Made by a program: the position numbers and the translations under genes
Assembly (NCBI RefSeq): GCF_016918075.2
Contig: NZ_JAERPS020000006.1
Span: 1-64,000 of the forward strand
Reading direction: 5' to 3'
Origin: Rheinheimera maricola
GTDB lineage: Bacteria > Pseudomonadota > Gammaproteobacteria > Enterobacterales > Alteromonadaceae
Length of the DNA: 64,000 nt
Shown: positions 54,754 through 63,688 of the stretch, piece after piece
Position numbering within the stretch: position 1 is the stretch's first letter
Layout of the letters: each line of letters opens with the position of its first letter
The notes under the pieces: generated by a model
What the model saw: only the letters and a program-made list of their open reading frames with translations
Databases searched by the model: none
What the model was told of the DNA's origin: nothing

Positions 54754-56247
54754 TTGTCAGAACAGCCAGCCTGCATTGCATTTGACGATCTCAGCGGTAG
54801 CGTGACGGTGAACGGCGTCAGTTACAATTTGCGGCCCAAGACCTATGAATTGCTGAAGTTACTGGCGTCTGCGCCTGGCCGGGTGTTTAGTAAGGCGGAC
54901 ATTTTAACCGCAGTCTGGCCTGATACCGTGGTAGAAGAGCAGGCCATTTTTCAGTGCGTTAATGAAGTTAGAAAAACCTTTGCTGCCACGGAGGCGATTA
55001 AAACCTACCCGCGCAAAGGCTATGCCTGGGTATTAGCGGCGGAGCCAACCGCAGCGGCAGTAGCTGGTAAAACGGCCTCACAGCAGCCGCCGCTATGGCC
55101 CGTGTGGGTAGCAGCTACGCTGGTGCTGGTAATCGCACTGAGTGCATGGCTTAGCGTGAGCGACCGCAAAGCCGCGCCAGCCAGCACGATGCAAAGCGGC
55201 AAAACACTGCTGGTGCTGCCGGTTAACGTGCAACAGCTGGACAGCAGCCAGCACTGGCTACGCTACGGCGCTATGGATGCGTTGATCCAGCAATTGCAGA
55301 CCGATAAACAGCTAAACGTGTATCAGCTGGCCGATGTGCTGGCCATTTTACAACGCTTGCCGGCGGCGGCAGAGCCTGACATCAGCGCGTTGTTTGCCGT
55401 ATCCGGTGTCAGCGAAATAGTACAGCTGGAACTAACCGGCGTACCGGGTGATTACCATCTGCTGTATACCCTGTACCGGCCGGACAGTCGTAATAAAGGT
55501 CTGCTACATAGCAACCGTATTGAGCAAGGGCTACCTTTGTTAGCACAACAGCTTAGTACGGCGCTGGCGGGTCACCCGGCGGCCGCACCAGGTTTTGATC
55601 AGCAATTTCAAAATGATTTACTGGCAACGGCGCTAACGTTTCTGGCTGCTGATGAGTTAGATTCAGCCCGGTCATTTATTGAAAGCGCGCTGGTAAGCGA
55701 GCCAGACCATGTATTTGCCCTGTATTTACTGGCCGGTATTCATCTGCAGCAACAGCAGCCGCAAAACACCCTGACACTGAGCAAACGGGCTTTGAGTCTG
55801 ATTGGCGCCAACCCATCGCCGAACACGTCACCCTATCACGCACGTTTACTGTTCCTGCAGGGTACCGCCCGGCTGCAGCTTGGCGAGCTGACCGCTGCCG
55901 CGCCGCTACTCACTGAAGCTGCCGCTCTGACGTACCGCGATCAGGACTGGTTGTATTATGCTTACAGCCAGGCAATGGCGGGCAACAATGCTTTGTTGCA
56001 ACGCGATTTCGCCACAGCTTACCCCTTACTCAGCACGGCACTGCAGTATCAGCAGTTGTTGGCGTGCCCGCAGGGAATTGCTCAAAGCCAGCTCGATCTG
56101 GCCAGCTATTTTTTGCTGACAGAGCAACCCGAACAGGCACAGCAGTACCTGCAGCAGAGTAAACAGCTGGCCACCCGCCAGGGGCTGGTGAAGCTGTTAC
56201 CGGACATTGCCCATCTGGAACTGGCACTGCAGCAACAGCCGTTATAG
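54754..56247 (+). CDS. CadC/ToxR-like transmembrane winged-helix regulator with TPR sensor domain
   Basis: A 497-residue one-component regulator. Residues 1-95 form an OmpR-type winged helix (LRPKTYELLKLLASAPGRVFSKADIL, VEEQAIFQCVNEVRKTF, RKGYAW). A membrane helix follows (PVWVAATLVLVIALSAWLSV, about 112-131). The periplasmic part (from about 150) ends in TPR-like repeats (ALYLLAGIHLQQQQPQNTLTLSKRAL, ARLLFLQGTARLQLGELTAA). The start is TTG at 54754, backed by AAGGAG 6 bases upstream. It probably controls the amidohydrolase and protease genes 132 bases downstream; the signal is unknown. Confidence 0.87.
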   Translation: MSEQPACIAFDDLSGSVTVNGVSYNLRPKTYELLKLLASAPGRVFSKADILTAVWPDTVVEEQAIFQCVNEVRKTFAATEAIKTYPRKGYAWVLAAEPTAAAVAGKTASQQPPLWPVWVAATLVLVIALSAWLSVSDRKAAPASTMQSGKTLLVLPVNVQQLDSSQHWLRYGAMDALIQQLQTDKQLNVYQLADVLAILQRLPAAAEPDISALFAVSGVSEIVQLELTGVPGDYHLLYTLYRPDSRNKGLLHSNRIEQGLPLLAQQLSTALAGHPAAAPGFDQQFQNDLLATALTFLAADELDSARSFIESALVSEPDHVFALYLLAGIHLQQQQPQNTLTLSKRALSLIGANPSPNTSPYHARLLFLQGTARLQLGELTAAAPLLTEAAALTYRDQDWLYYAYSQAMAGNNALLQRDFATAYPLLSTALQYQQLLACPQGIAQSQLDLASYFLLTEQPEQAQQYLQQSKQLATRQGLVKLLPDIAHLELALQQQPL

Positions 56248-56379
56248 CACCGCACTACGCCATTTATAGCTAACTTATAGTCAACTTAGAGCGCTCTTTA
56301 AGGACTGTCGCAGTGACATAACCGACACTCAGTGCCAGGCCGGGTAAACGTTACCGGGCCATCTATGAAGGTCAACCCG

Positions 56380-57927
56380 ATGTCATACTCAGCCTGCGCT
56401 TTAGTGCGGCTAATCGCCTGCTTGCTACCGTTAAGTATCGCCAGTGTAACGCAAGCACAGCAGCCCCCTGTCAGCGCTATACCCCCTGCGACGAATACGC
56501 CCTTGGCGTTCAGCGGCGCCAATATTGTCTCCGCTCAGTTAGCCCAGCCGGTGCTTAATGCCAGCGTGCTGGTTAAAAACGGCCGCATTGTTGCGCTGCA
56601 ACCTGCTGACGCGGCGATACCGGCGGAATATCAACATCTTGATGTCAGTGGCAAATGGCTGCTACCGGGCTTGATTGATGGCCATGTTCACTTGGCGCAG
56701 TCGGGTGGAGCTTTTACCCGGCCAGACATCATTGCTGCCGAAGCCGTATTGCCCTATCAGCAAGATCAGTTACAGCTGGCCATCGCCTTACCACAGCTGC
56801 TGCAAACCTATGTGATGTTGGGTGTAACGGCAGTATTTGATATGGGCGGCCCGGCCGCGCGCCTGCCGCTTTATCAGCAACTCAGTCAAAACCCCACTAT
56901 GCCGGCTATTTACGCCGCCGCCCAGCTACTGGCACCGATGGCCGTACCGCCACTTAGCCCGCATGACGGTGCAACATTCAGCCAGGCTACCTCGGCAGCA
57001 CAAGCGCTGGCGCTTACTACCGCACAATTACAGCAGCCAGCTGCAGTGCTGAAGCTGGTATGGAGCCATGAAACCGGCCTTAACTCTGAACAACTGACAC
57101 TGTTGTATGCCGACGCTATTGCGCAGGCCAAGGCGCATGGCCGGGTAGTTGCCGTGCATGTAGAAGAACTGGCTGCTGCCAAAGCCGCCATGATTGCTGG
57201 CGCCGATATACTGGTGCATGGCGTGGTGACAGAGCCACTGGATGCAGAATTTATCCAACTGGCGCTAAAACACCAGGTTAGTTATATGCCTACCCTGAGC
57301 GCATACCAGCACTATAAAGAAATCTTTCTGCAACGGCTTAGCTTTAGTCAACTGGAGCAACAAATGGCCGATCCTGGCGTACTGGCGTCGTTTGCATTAC
57401 TGAAGCAACACAGCACTAAAACCGGGCAACTGTTTCAGCTACTAAGCCACTATAGCCAGTTTATTGATGCGCCAGCCACCAGCCTGGCCCAACTTAGCGC
57501 AGAAGAGCAGGACATCGTCGCGCAGCTTAGCCGGTTGTTTTCTAACGTCAGCAGCAATATTCAGCAACAAAACCTGCTACAAGCGCTGGCTGGCGGTTTA
57601 AATGTGGCTTTTGGCACCGATGCCGGCAACCCCGGCACATTACATGGCTTGGCGATTATCAGAGAAATGCAGGCCTGGCGCGACGCCGGTGCCAGTAATA
57701 GCCAAATTTTCCGCGCCATGACATTGGGTAACGCCCGGGCGCTGCGGCTCGACACCACTATCGGCAGTATCAGTGTTGGCAAGCAAGCCAATTTTATTAT
57801 TCTGCCGCAGAACCCGTTGGCAGCAGACTATCGCTTTGCCTTGCCGGAACGGGTAGTGCAACACGGCCAGTTGGTCAACTTCACTACAGCAGACCATGTT
57901 GTTACCAACAGCAAGGAGGCCTTATGA
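56380..57927 (+). CDS. secreted amidohydrolase-family metalloenzyme
   Basis: A 515-residue exported hydrolase. The N terminus MSYSACALVRLIACLLPLSI up to QAQ is a signal peptide. The metal centre is visible: HVH in GLIDGHVHL near residue 98, lysine in VLKLVW near residue 225, His in VAVHVEE and ILVHGVV, and Asp in FGTDAGNPG near residue 412. The C-terminal KQANFIILPQNPL closes the small beta domain. ATG at 56380 has AAGG 8 bases upstream. It overlaps the protease gene by 4 bases, so the pair is coupled. Substrate unknown; relatives cleave peptide-like or cyclic amides. Confidence 0.87.
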   Translation: MSYSACALVRLIACLLPLSIASVTQAQQPPVSAIPPATNTPLAFSGANIVSAQLAQPVLNASVLVKNGRIVALQPADAAIPAEYQHLDVSGKWLLPGLIDGHVHLAQSGGAFTRPDIIAAEAVLPYQQDQLQLAIALPQLLQTYVMLGVTAVFDMGGPAARLPLYQQLSQNPTMPAIYAAAQLLAPMAVPPLSPHDGATFSQATSAAQALALTTAQLQQPAAVLKLVWSHETGLNSEQLTLLYADAIAQAKAHGRVVAVHVEELAAAKAAMIAGADILVHGVVTEPLDAEFIQLALKHQVSYMPTLSAYQHYKEIFLQRLSFSQLEQQMADPGVLASFALLKQHSTKTGQLFQLLSHYSQFIDAPATSLAQLSAEEQDIVAQLSRLFSNVSSNIQQQNLLQALAGGLNVAFGTDAGNPGTLHGLAIIREMQAWRDAGASNSQIFRAMTLGNARALRLDTTIGSISVGKQANFIILPQNPLAADYRFALPERVVQHGQLVNFTTADHVVTNSKEAL

Positions 57928-58760
57928 ACCTGTCGCGGCTGTTTGTTATAGCGGCAGCAGCCCTGCTGTCGTGGCAAGCCTGTGCCATTGTTATCCGCCA
58001 TGATGTGGCCGATCAGCAGTATTGGGCCACGACGGCGGACTTTCCGCCGCTGGCAACGCTATACACCATTGGCGTGCACGGCAGCCTGATTGCGCCGCAA
58101 TGGATAGTAACCGCTGCCCATGCTGTGTTCTGCGTTGAACCCGGCGCGCATATCCAGGTAGGCGGTCAACAGTTTGCGGTCAGTGCCGTGTATGCCCATG
58201 CCGGTTACCGACTGGATAAAGACAATGATATTGCCCTGATTAAATTACAGCAGCCGGTAACGGCATTAGCGGCTGCCCGCCTGTATCGCGACACCGATGA
58301 ACAGGGCCAGGCACTGTGGTTTATTGGCGCCGGTGCCAGCGGCAATGGCAATACCGGACAGACCATCTCGTTAAAACAAAATAACGGCCAGTTACGTAAA
58401 GCGCAAAATACCGTGCGCAGTACCTCAGCTACCGAGCTGTTTTTCCGCTTTGATAAAGGCAACAGCGCCTTGCCGCTGGAGGGAGTATCTGGCAATGGCG
58501 ATAGCGGCGGGCCGGCGTTTATCCGCCGTGGCGAGGACTTTTATCTGCTTGGCGTTAGCTCCAGAGCAAACTCCTGGTTTAAGGCGGTGGGTGAATACGG
58601 TGTTGAGGAAGCCTATAGTCGCATTTCGCACCATGCCGGCTGGTTGGAGGCGGTGATGGCAGAGAGCCCGCAGCAGCTGACACAGCACACTACGCAAAAC
58701 CGCTTTATACCACCAGGCACCGCGGATCTGCCGCAACTGTGCGCCAGGCTAAACTTTTAA
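57924..58760 (+). CDS. secreted trypsin-like serine protease
   Basis: A 278-residue S1-family protease. A signal peptide (LFVIAAAALLSWQACA) precedes the mature start. The catalytic triad is complete: His in TAAHAVF near residue 62, Asp in DNDIALIKL near residue 95 and Ser in SGNGDSGGPAF near residue 194. The residues after IVIRHDV do not show a clear zymogen cleavage site, so activation is uncertain. AAGGAGG lies before the ATG. Its ATGA overlap with the amidohydrolase suggests they act together on one extracellular substrate. A terminator follows. Confidence 0.88.
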   Translation: MNLSRLFVIAAAALLSWQACAIVIRHDVADQQYWATTADFPPLATLYTIGVHGSLIAPQWIVTAAHAVFCVEPGAHIQVGGQQFAVSAVYAHAGYRLDKDNDIALIKLQQPVTALAAARLYRDTDEQGQALWFIGAGASGNGNTGQTISLKQNNGQLRKAQNTVRSTSATELFFRFDKGNSALPLEGVSGNGDSGGPAFIRRGEDFYLLGVSSRANSWFKAVGEYGVEEAYSRISHHAGWLEAVMAESPQQLTQHTTQNRFIPPGTADLPQLCARLNF

Positions 58761-58828
58761 ACATCCTGCGCTAAATAAGTGGTGAATTTGTCTGTTTGCT
58801 GAGAAGGAAAATACTATCTAAAGTATTT

Positions 58829-58858
58829 TCAGGGGCTGCTATGGCAGCCCCCTGTTTT
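58829..58858 (+). terminator. rho-independent terminator after the protease
   Basis: AGGGGCTGC pairs with GCAGCCCCT-type sequence around TATG, followed by GTTTTG. An upstream AAAATACT/AGTATTTT hairpin at 58808-58829 adds a second fold. Confidence 0.75.
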
Positions 58859-58869
58859 GTCAACACGCC

Positions 58870-59916
58870 CTAGTAACCCATACCTTTATTCACTATCGGT
58901 ACATCATTCTGGCTACCGGGGCGGGTGCCTGTTAAACGATAACCGTTAGCCAGGTTGCCGTCGTGGCAATCCAGCCGCTGCCTAATGCAGCCGTCTAACA
59001 CCGCCTGCAAGGCTTCTGGATGCCAGGCATTGAACCAGTCGCCGTGTAACGACATACCACCTGGTGTCGTGGTACTTACCTCATACATATCTGAGGCAAA
59101 ACGCCAGCCCCGGCTGGAGCGGCTTTGTGGATCGTACACTTCGGGTTTTACGCCATAGGCATAATGAAAACTGACACGGATAATAGGCACCGGATGACTG
59201 GCAGGGCACACTGTGCCATTTGGCCCACCAGTATTTACCGGATACGCCAGGTGGCTTTTGTGATCAGCTGAGTCAAGATCAGTGCCGTTCCAGCAACTGG
59301 GGAAAAAGATATCCATTCGCAGTCGATCAGGCGCTGTACATTCTGGAATACTGGCGCTCCAACGCGGATTAGTCGCGTCACTTGATTCCCAAGATTGGCA
59401 GTGCCAACGCACAATCGACGTGTCCTGCTCCATACCAGGCATCCCCATATGACTGCCGGCAATCATCTTTAACCCCAGCGGTATAGGTTGAATTGACGAT
59501 AAATCATCAACACCGGCCGAGTAATAAAAAATTTCGTGCGCTTCATCATCGCCGCCTACCACTGCCGGCACAATTTGCCACGCCGGATCGCCACTTTCAT
59601 CTGTCAGACGTTGACTGGTTTGCGGGTCGTACAAAGGTGCCAGTAATGCTGGCACCCAATAGGCTGAGCGGTTTAACGTATTCCCCTGACAACTAGACTC
59701 GCCGCTGGTAAAAAGTGAAGCGATATCGCTGTTTTCATCCAGCAAGGTATTACCATAAAAGCGATGCAGGTGGGCTGCATCTTTCTGGCCGGGATACACT
59801 ATAGGATCGTTATAGCCAGAGTGAGACAAATCACAATTTATCCGCATAATGCCGCGCCAGCTATTGTCATTGGTTGCGTCCGGTTGCACGGTAGTTGCTA
59901 TCAGCTCCGAGTGCAC
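58870..59916 (-). CDS. DUF1996 domain protein (mature part; frameshifted from its signal peptide)
   Basis: A DUF1996 domain, mostly known from secreted fungal and some bacterial proteins. The hallmarks are CDLSHSGYNDPIVYPGQ, AHLHRFYGN, WVPALL, FFPSCWNG and DHKSHLAYP. No signal peptide exists in this frame: a GTG at 59916 is the first usable start and has no ribosome binding site, and the frame stays open for only ten codons more. A proper start with AAGGAG and a signal peptide lies at 59962 in another frame. The gene therefore looks broken by one extra base, or read through by +1 frameshifting. Function unknown. It follows cpxA on the same strand. Confidence 0.75.
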   Translation of the reverse strand: MHSELIATTVQPDATNDNSWRGIMRINCDLSHSGYNDPIVYPGQKDAAHLHRFYGNTLLDENSDIASLFTSGESSCQGNTLNRSAYWVPALLAPLYDPQTSQRLTDESGDPAWQIVPAVVGGDDEAHEIFYYSAGVDDLSSIQPIPLGLKMIAGSHMGMPGMEQDTSIVRWHCQSWESSDATNPRWSASIPECTAPDRLRMDIFFPSCWNGTDLDSADHKSHLAYPVNTGGPNGTVCPASHPVPIIRVSFHYAYGVKPEVYDPQSRSSRGWRFASDMYEVSTTTPGGMSLHGDWFNAWHPEALQAVLDGCIRQRLDCHDGNLANGYRLTGTRPGSQNDVPIVNKGMGY

Positions 59917-59962
59917 TGAGCTGAAATAAAGGGGCCGACACTAACCACAAACAGGATTTCAT
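59867..59962 (-). pseudogene. out-of-frame signal-peptide start of the DUF1996 gene
   Basis: ATG at 59962 with AAGGAG 6 bases upstream encodes 31 residues, MKSCLWLVSAPLFQLSALGA and on, then TGA at 59867. The hydrophobic segment and polar end look like a secretion signal. Dropping one base (for example in the CCCC run near 59932) joins it to the DUF1996 frame. This is a direct reading; a sequencing error cannot be excluded. Confidence 0.6.
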
Positions 59963-59987
59963 AGATTACTCCTTATACGGAAAATGC

Positions 59988-60031
59988 CAGAGACTCTGCT
60001 GCCTTAGTTTAAGCAGCGAACAGACTCTCTG
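59988..60031. repeat. imperfect long inverted repeat upstream of the DUF1996 gene
   Basis: Outer arms CAGAGA and TCTCTG and inner arms GCTGC and GCAGC pair around a 10-base loop. On the minus strand it lies between cpxA and the DUF1996 start, so it could be a cpxA 3' hairpin or a leader structure. There is no T tract. Confidence 0.4.
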
Positions 60032-60082
60032 ACCAACCTGTTTATTGTAAAGCGGAGAGTGTCAGATGTGTGTCAGCACAGC

Positions 60083-60097
60083 GCAAAGTTACGTAAA
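60083..60097 (+). promoter_or_regulatory. CpxR-box-like site upstream of the DUF1996 gene
   Basis: GCAAA-N5-GTAAA matches the CpxR pattern (two GTAAA five bases apart) at 9 of 10 positions. It lies just past the cpxA stop and 121 bases upstream of the DUF1996 start. One mismatch makes it the weakest of the three sites found. Confidence 0.35.
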
Positions 60098-60099
60098 GC

Positions 60100-61515
60100 T
60101 TATGACACAGGCGGACGATCGGCGATTAGCAGCGGGAGTTTCAGCGTTACCCGCAGACCCGACGGAACTCGATTCTCGGCGCCAATGTCGCCTTTATGGG
60201 CAGCCATAGCCGCCGAGGCAATCGCCAGCCCAAGGCCGGTGCCACCGGTCTCGCGGTTGCGGGCGGCAGAGGCACGATAAAAGGGCCGGAATACTGCCCG
60301 CAGGTCTTTTTCTGCCAGGCCGGGGCCGTCATCAATCACCGTCAGACTGAGTATGCCGTGTGCTTGGTTACACTGCAGACTTACCTCTGAGCGGGCATAG
60401 CGCAGGGCGTTTCTGAGTACATTCTCCAAAGCGCTATGCAGTAAACGATGATCAGCTTCTATCACCAAGCCGCGTGGAAAGTCGCATGTGAAATGGGTTC
60501 CTTTTTCTTTGGCTTCAAAGCTAATATCTTCACACAGTGGATCGAGCACAGTTTCCAATTGCATGGCCTGTAATTCAATAACCTGCTGTGCAGCATCCAT
60601 TTTGGCTAAGGCCAGTATTTGTCCAAGCATGGTGTCAATACGGTTAGCTTCTTTTTCGATGCGTTTCAGTTCTGGAATAGGCTGCTGCTCTCGCTGATAA
60701 GCAATACCAATGGCAACCTGCAAACGAGCCAGCGGTGAGCGCAGTTCATGGGAGATATCTGCCAAAATACGTTTTTGGCTTTCAACCATCGCCTGTAACC
60801 TGGCTGCCATATCATTGAATTCCCGCCCCAGTTCGCCCACTTCATCACGCCGTTGGGCGGCATAATCAACACGACTGGCCAGATCCCCGCCTGCCATTGC
60901 CCTGGTTGCTTGAATAAGCTTACCAATTGGGCGTGAAATGGACCAGGCGAACCCAAAACACAGCGCGCCACTTAAACATAGGAGTATAGCTATAAGCACA
61001 TAAGGCATTTCACGGATGCGCATTAACAAGTCTGGTGGTTGCATCTTGCCTGCGAACAGCAGAAAATTTTGGTCATTCAGCGTCAAAGGCAGTGGGCCGG
61101 TAAACTGCCAGTGCAGGCTGTCAAGTTGCAGCATTCCTTGCTGCTCACTGAGCAGTAAAAAGGGCTTCAGTTCAAACCTTCTGGGCAGCGGGAAACTGCT
61201 AATAAAGCGTTGCTCTGATACTGACAGCAGCAACAGATCGGTCTGACCACGGGTGCCCAGGCGTCGCAACAGGGCGGGCAGCGGCAGCACCTCGCCACTA
61301 CCACGATGAAACAGGCTATTCAGCCGTGCACCTGTCTCTTGCAATAGCTTTATTTGCCCGGCATCGGCTTGCGAGTAACGTAGTTGTTCACTTAAATGAC
61401 GAGAAGCCAGTAAGGTAGTGATAACAATGATTATCGCGCTTATCCAGAACCATAAAAATATGCGGCCAAACAAGCTGTTAGCAGGGTTAAGCCGTTGCCA
61501 GCGGCTGTAGCTCAT
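60100..61515 (-). CDS. cpxA: CpxA-like sensor histidine kinase
   Basis: A 471-residue inner-membrane kinase. Two helices (LWFWISAIIIVITTLLA, about 22-38, and VLIAILLCLSGALCFGFAW, about 172-190) flank a periplasmic sensor of about 130 residues. HAMP follows, then the H-box ADISHELRSPLARLQ (His near residue 255), the N-box NVLRNALRY, G1 DDGPGL and G2 GTGLGLAIA. ILADISHELRSPLARLQ and the SISRPI HAMP start are CpxA features. Its ATG overlaps the regulator gene by 4 bases. A CpxR box upstream of the pair supports the Cpx assignment, though the sensor domain itself diverges. Confidence 0.85.
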   Translation of the reverse strand: MSYSRWQRLNPANSLFGRIFLWFWISAIIIVITTLLASRHLSEQLRYSQADAGQIKLLQETGARLNSLFHRGSGEVLPLPALLRRLGTRGQTDLLLLSVSEQRFISSFPLPRRFELKPFLLLSEQQGMLQLDSLHWQFTGPLPLTLNDQNFLLFAGKMQPPDLLMRIREMPYVLIAILLCLSGALCFGFAWSISRPIGKLIQATRAMAGGDLASRVDYAAQRRDEVGELGREFNDMAARLQAMVESQKRILADISHELRSPLARLQVAIGIAYQREQQPIPELKRIEKEANRIDTMLGQILALAKMDAAQQVIELQAMQLETVLDPLCEDISFEAKEKGTHFTCDFPRGLVIEADHRLLHSALENVLRNALRYARSEVSLQCNQAHGILSLTVIDDGPGLAEKDLRAVFRPFYRASAARNRETGGTGLGLAIASAAMAAHKGDIGAENRVPSGLRVTLKLPLLIADRPPVS

Positions 61516-62204
61516 GCTTGCTTCACCAATATATAGCCAGACCCTCTGATGGTTCTGATGATATCTTGCGGTTGAATATCAGCCAGTTTGCGGCGAACGT
61601 TGCTAACATGCATATCGATGCTACGGTCAAAGGGGGTCAGTTTACGTCCCAGCACCTTTTCACTGAGTTGTTCTTTACTCACGAGTTGGCCAGCATGCGC
61701 CATCAATAGCTGTAACATGCTGAACTCGGTACCCGTAAGGATTAACATTGTGTCGGCCAGCTTGGCTTGTTGTGCAGAGGGATCCAGATAAAGATCATTA
61801 ACCCGAATGGGCTGGCTTTGTGTCAGCGTGGGCAACTGCTCCAGCCGACGCACAATGGCTTTAATTCGGGCCGAGAGCTCTCTGGGGTTAAAGGGTTTAG
61901 GTAAATAATCATCGGCGCCCAGCTCAAGCCCAAAGATTCGATCGAAGTCATCGCCTTTGGCAGTCAGCATTATTACTGGCGTCATGTGGGTACGGCGTAA
62001 TTGCTTGAGTACCTCGAATCCATCGAGCTTTGGCAACATTACATCCAATAAAATCAAGTTGAAATGCTGGCTGCTTGTCGCCATTTCCAGCCCCTGCTGA
62101 CCATCATGAGCGATAGTTAGTTGATATCCCTGTGGAGTCAGAAAGTCTGTCAGTAATTCCGTCAGCTCATAGTCATCATCAATCAACAATAGGGAAGTCG
62201 TCAT
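61512..62204 (-). CDS. cpxR: CpxR-like response regulator
   Basis: A 230-residue OmpR-family regulator. The receiver has the acidic pocket IDDD (9-11), phospho-acceptor Asp54 in LLDVMLP, and Lys in LPKPF. TPVIMLTAKGDDFDRIFGLELGADDYLPKPFN is close to E. coli CpxR. The C-terminal winged helix ends in FDRSIDMHVSNVRRKLA and IRGSGYIL. A GTAAA-N6-GTAAA site lies 75 bases upstream, suggesting self-activation. Confidence 0.88.
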   Translation of the reverse strand: MTTSLLLIDDDYELTELLTDFLTPQGYQLTIAHDGQQGLEMATSSQHFNLILLDVMLPKLDGFEVLKQLRRTHMTPVIMLTAKGDDFDRIFGLELGADDYLPKPFNPRELSARIKAIVRRLEQLPTLTQSQPIRVNDLYLDPSAQQAKLADTMLILTGTEFSMLQLLMAHAGQLVSKEQLSEKVLGRKLTPFDRSIDMHVSNVRRKLADIQPQDIIRTIRGSGYILVKQA

Positions 62205-62278
62205 AGGCTTTAATCCAGCTATCTGTCTGCGCTGATACTAACGCTGCCTTGCTATTTAAAACAAGGCCTCCGGCAGAC

Positions 62279-62294
62279 TTTACACAAGTTTTAC
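62279..62294 (-). promoter_or_regulatory. CpxR box upstream of cpxR
   Basis: On the minus strand the site reads GTAAA-N6-GTAAA, with both half-sites perfect. It lies 75 bases before the cpxR ATG, between the peroxidase and cpxR genes. Cpx systems are known to activate themselves through such sites. Confidence 0.6.
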
Positions 62295-62319
62295 AGTGCT
62301 ATTTCGTTACGCCGTAGGC

Positions 62320-63570
62320 TCAGCGAAATGGGTCGCTAAACTTTTCGTCAATCAGCATCGCCTCATCGGTCAGCGTATGCATAAACGCCAGTAAGGCGGC
62401 CTTTTCCTCTGCGCTGAAATTGAAATTGTTAACTTGTCCATCGCTGCCCAGCAAGGGTGGTTGCAAGTTTGGATGCCGCTGAATACCACTGCTGTAATGT
62501 TCTATCACCTCTTCCAGCGTGGCAAAGCGGCCATCATGCATATAGGGCGCAGTAACCGCAATATTACGCAAAGAAGGCGATTTAAATCGTCCACTGTCAC
62601 GTGGATCCCCTGTCGTTTCCGCCAGGCCAACGTCTTCGCCAGACTGAGCATCCAATCCATTCACCGTGGCCGATGAGTTGCCCAGAGGCCCGCCGGGTAA
62701 CGGTCCGGTAAAGGCCTCACTGCTATGACAACCCGCACAGCCAACTACGTTACCATTTCTAACTTCTTTAGCCAGATAAAATAAGGACTTACCCTGATTT
62801 TCCTGCGCTGTAAAGGCAGGGAAATTATCCAGAGGCGAAGCCACTTCTGCCCGTGCTGTATCATATTTTGAGCCGGTGCTCACCATAGCCCTGATAAACT
62901 GTGCCAGAGCATCGGCAATGCGGCCACTGGAAATATCGGCATCACCAAAGGCTTGTGCAAACAAGGGCGGATAATAGTCCTGCTGACGCACAATCTCTTC
63001 CAGCTCTGGCAACACCAGGCCCATTTCCACCGGGTCCTGAAATGGCATTAGTACCTGCTGTTCCAGCGTACCAGCCCGCTCATCCCAGAAAAACCGCCCA
63101 TTAGCATAAAACCGGGCATTGGTCAGGCCCATGGAGTGCCTGCGGGTTTCACCACCGTCAAAGCCGACACTAAGGGTTCTGGCATCGGAAAAGCCATTTA
63201 CCTGAGCATGGCAGGATGCACAGGCCACCGTGCCGTTAGCACTTAGCTTTTTATCATAAAACAGCACCCGGCCCAGCGTAGCACCAGCATCAGTAACCGG
63301 ATTGTAGACCGGGGTATTGTCAATATTGCTTGCGGCATACTGAAAAGGCATCTGTGCAGGAAAATCATTCTGGGTATAGTGGGCAGGCAATTCTATCTGC
63401 GCATAGTTATGTGGGGTTTGCGGAAGATTAAGTGCGGCCAAAGGATCAGGGGCTGTACCAACATTCGTTTCTGATTCGGCAATAGGGGTTTGTGCCTGTT
63501 CACCACCGCAGGCAAACAGGAATATTGCGCTGGCCATAGACAAAGCAGCTTTAACATGTTGATATTTCAT
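62320..63570 (-). CDS. di-haem cytochrome c peroxidase (MauG/CcpA family) lipoprotein
   Basis: Reduces hydrogen peroxide in the periplasm with electrons from small cytochromes, or acts as a MauG-like oxidase. The N terminus ends in FLFAC, a lipobox. Two haem-binding motifs occur: CASCH near residue 118 and CAGCH near residue 280. Other family parts are GRVLFYDKKLSANGTVACASC, the FFWDERAGTLEQQ stretch near residue 162 and YMHDGRFATLEEVIEHY near residue 370. ATG at 63570 is preferred over an overlapping GTG. It stands alone; upstream it has an inverted repeat and a CpxR-like box. Confidence 0.92.
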   Translation of the reverse strand: MKYQHVKAALSMASAIFLFACGGEQAQTPIAESETNVGTAPDPLAALNLPQTPHNYAQIELPAHYTQNDFPAQMPFQYAASNIDNTPVYNPVTDAGATLGRVLFYDKKLSANGTVACASCHAQVNGFSDARTLSVGFDGGETRRHSMGLTNARFYANGRFFWDERAGTLEQQVLMPFQDPVEMGLVLPELEEIVRQQDYYPPLFAQAFGDADISSGRIADALAQFIRAMVSTGSKYDTARAEVASPLDNFPAFTAQENQGKSLFYLAKEVRNGNVVGCAGCHSSEAFTGPLPGGPLGNSSATVNGLDAQSGEDVGLAETTGDPRDSGRFKSPSLRNIAVTAPYMHDGRFATLEEVIEHYSSGIQRHPNLQPPLLGSDGQVNNFNFSAEEKAALLAFMHTLTDEAMLIDEKFSDPFR

Positions 63571-63605
63571 CACTATATTTCCTGAGCATTTTCTATTTAA
63601 TACTG

Positions 63606-63630
63606 TTTTGACAGCACGGGTTGGTCAAAA
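63606..63630. promoter_or_regulatory. inverted repeat in the peroxidase promoter region
   Basis: TTTTGAC and GTCAAAA are perfect reverse complements 11 bases apart, centred 48 bases before the peroxidase ATG. On the minus strand the distal arm supplies a TTGACC that could be a -35 element. Operator candidate for an unknown regulator. Confidence 0.4.
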
Positions 63631-63688
63631 GAGGCATAGGTTGTAGAGTCATTCTACCTGTTCAAGCGTCAAGAACTGCCAGCTGCAT

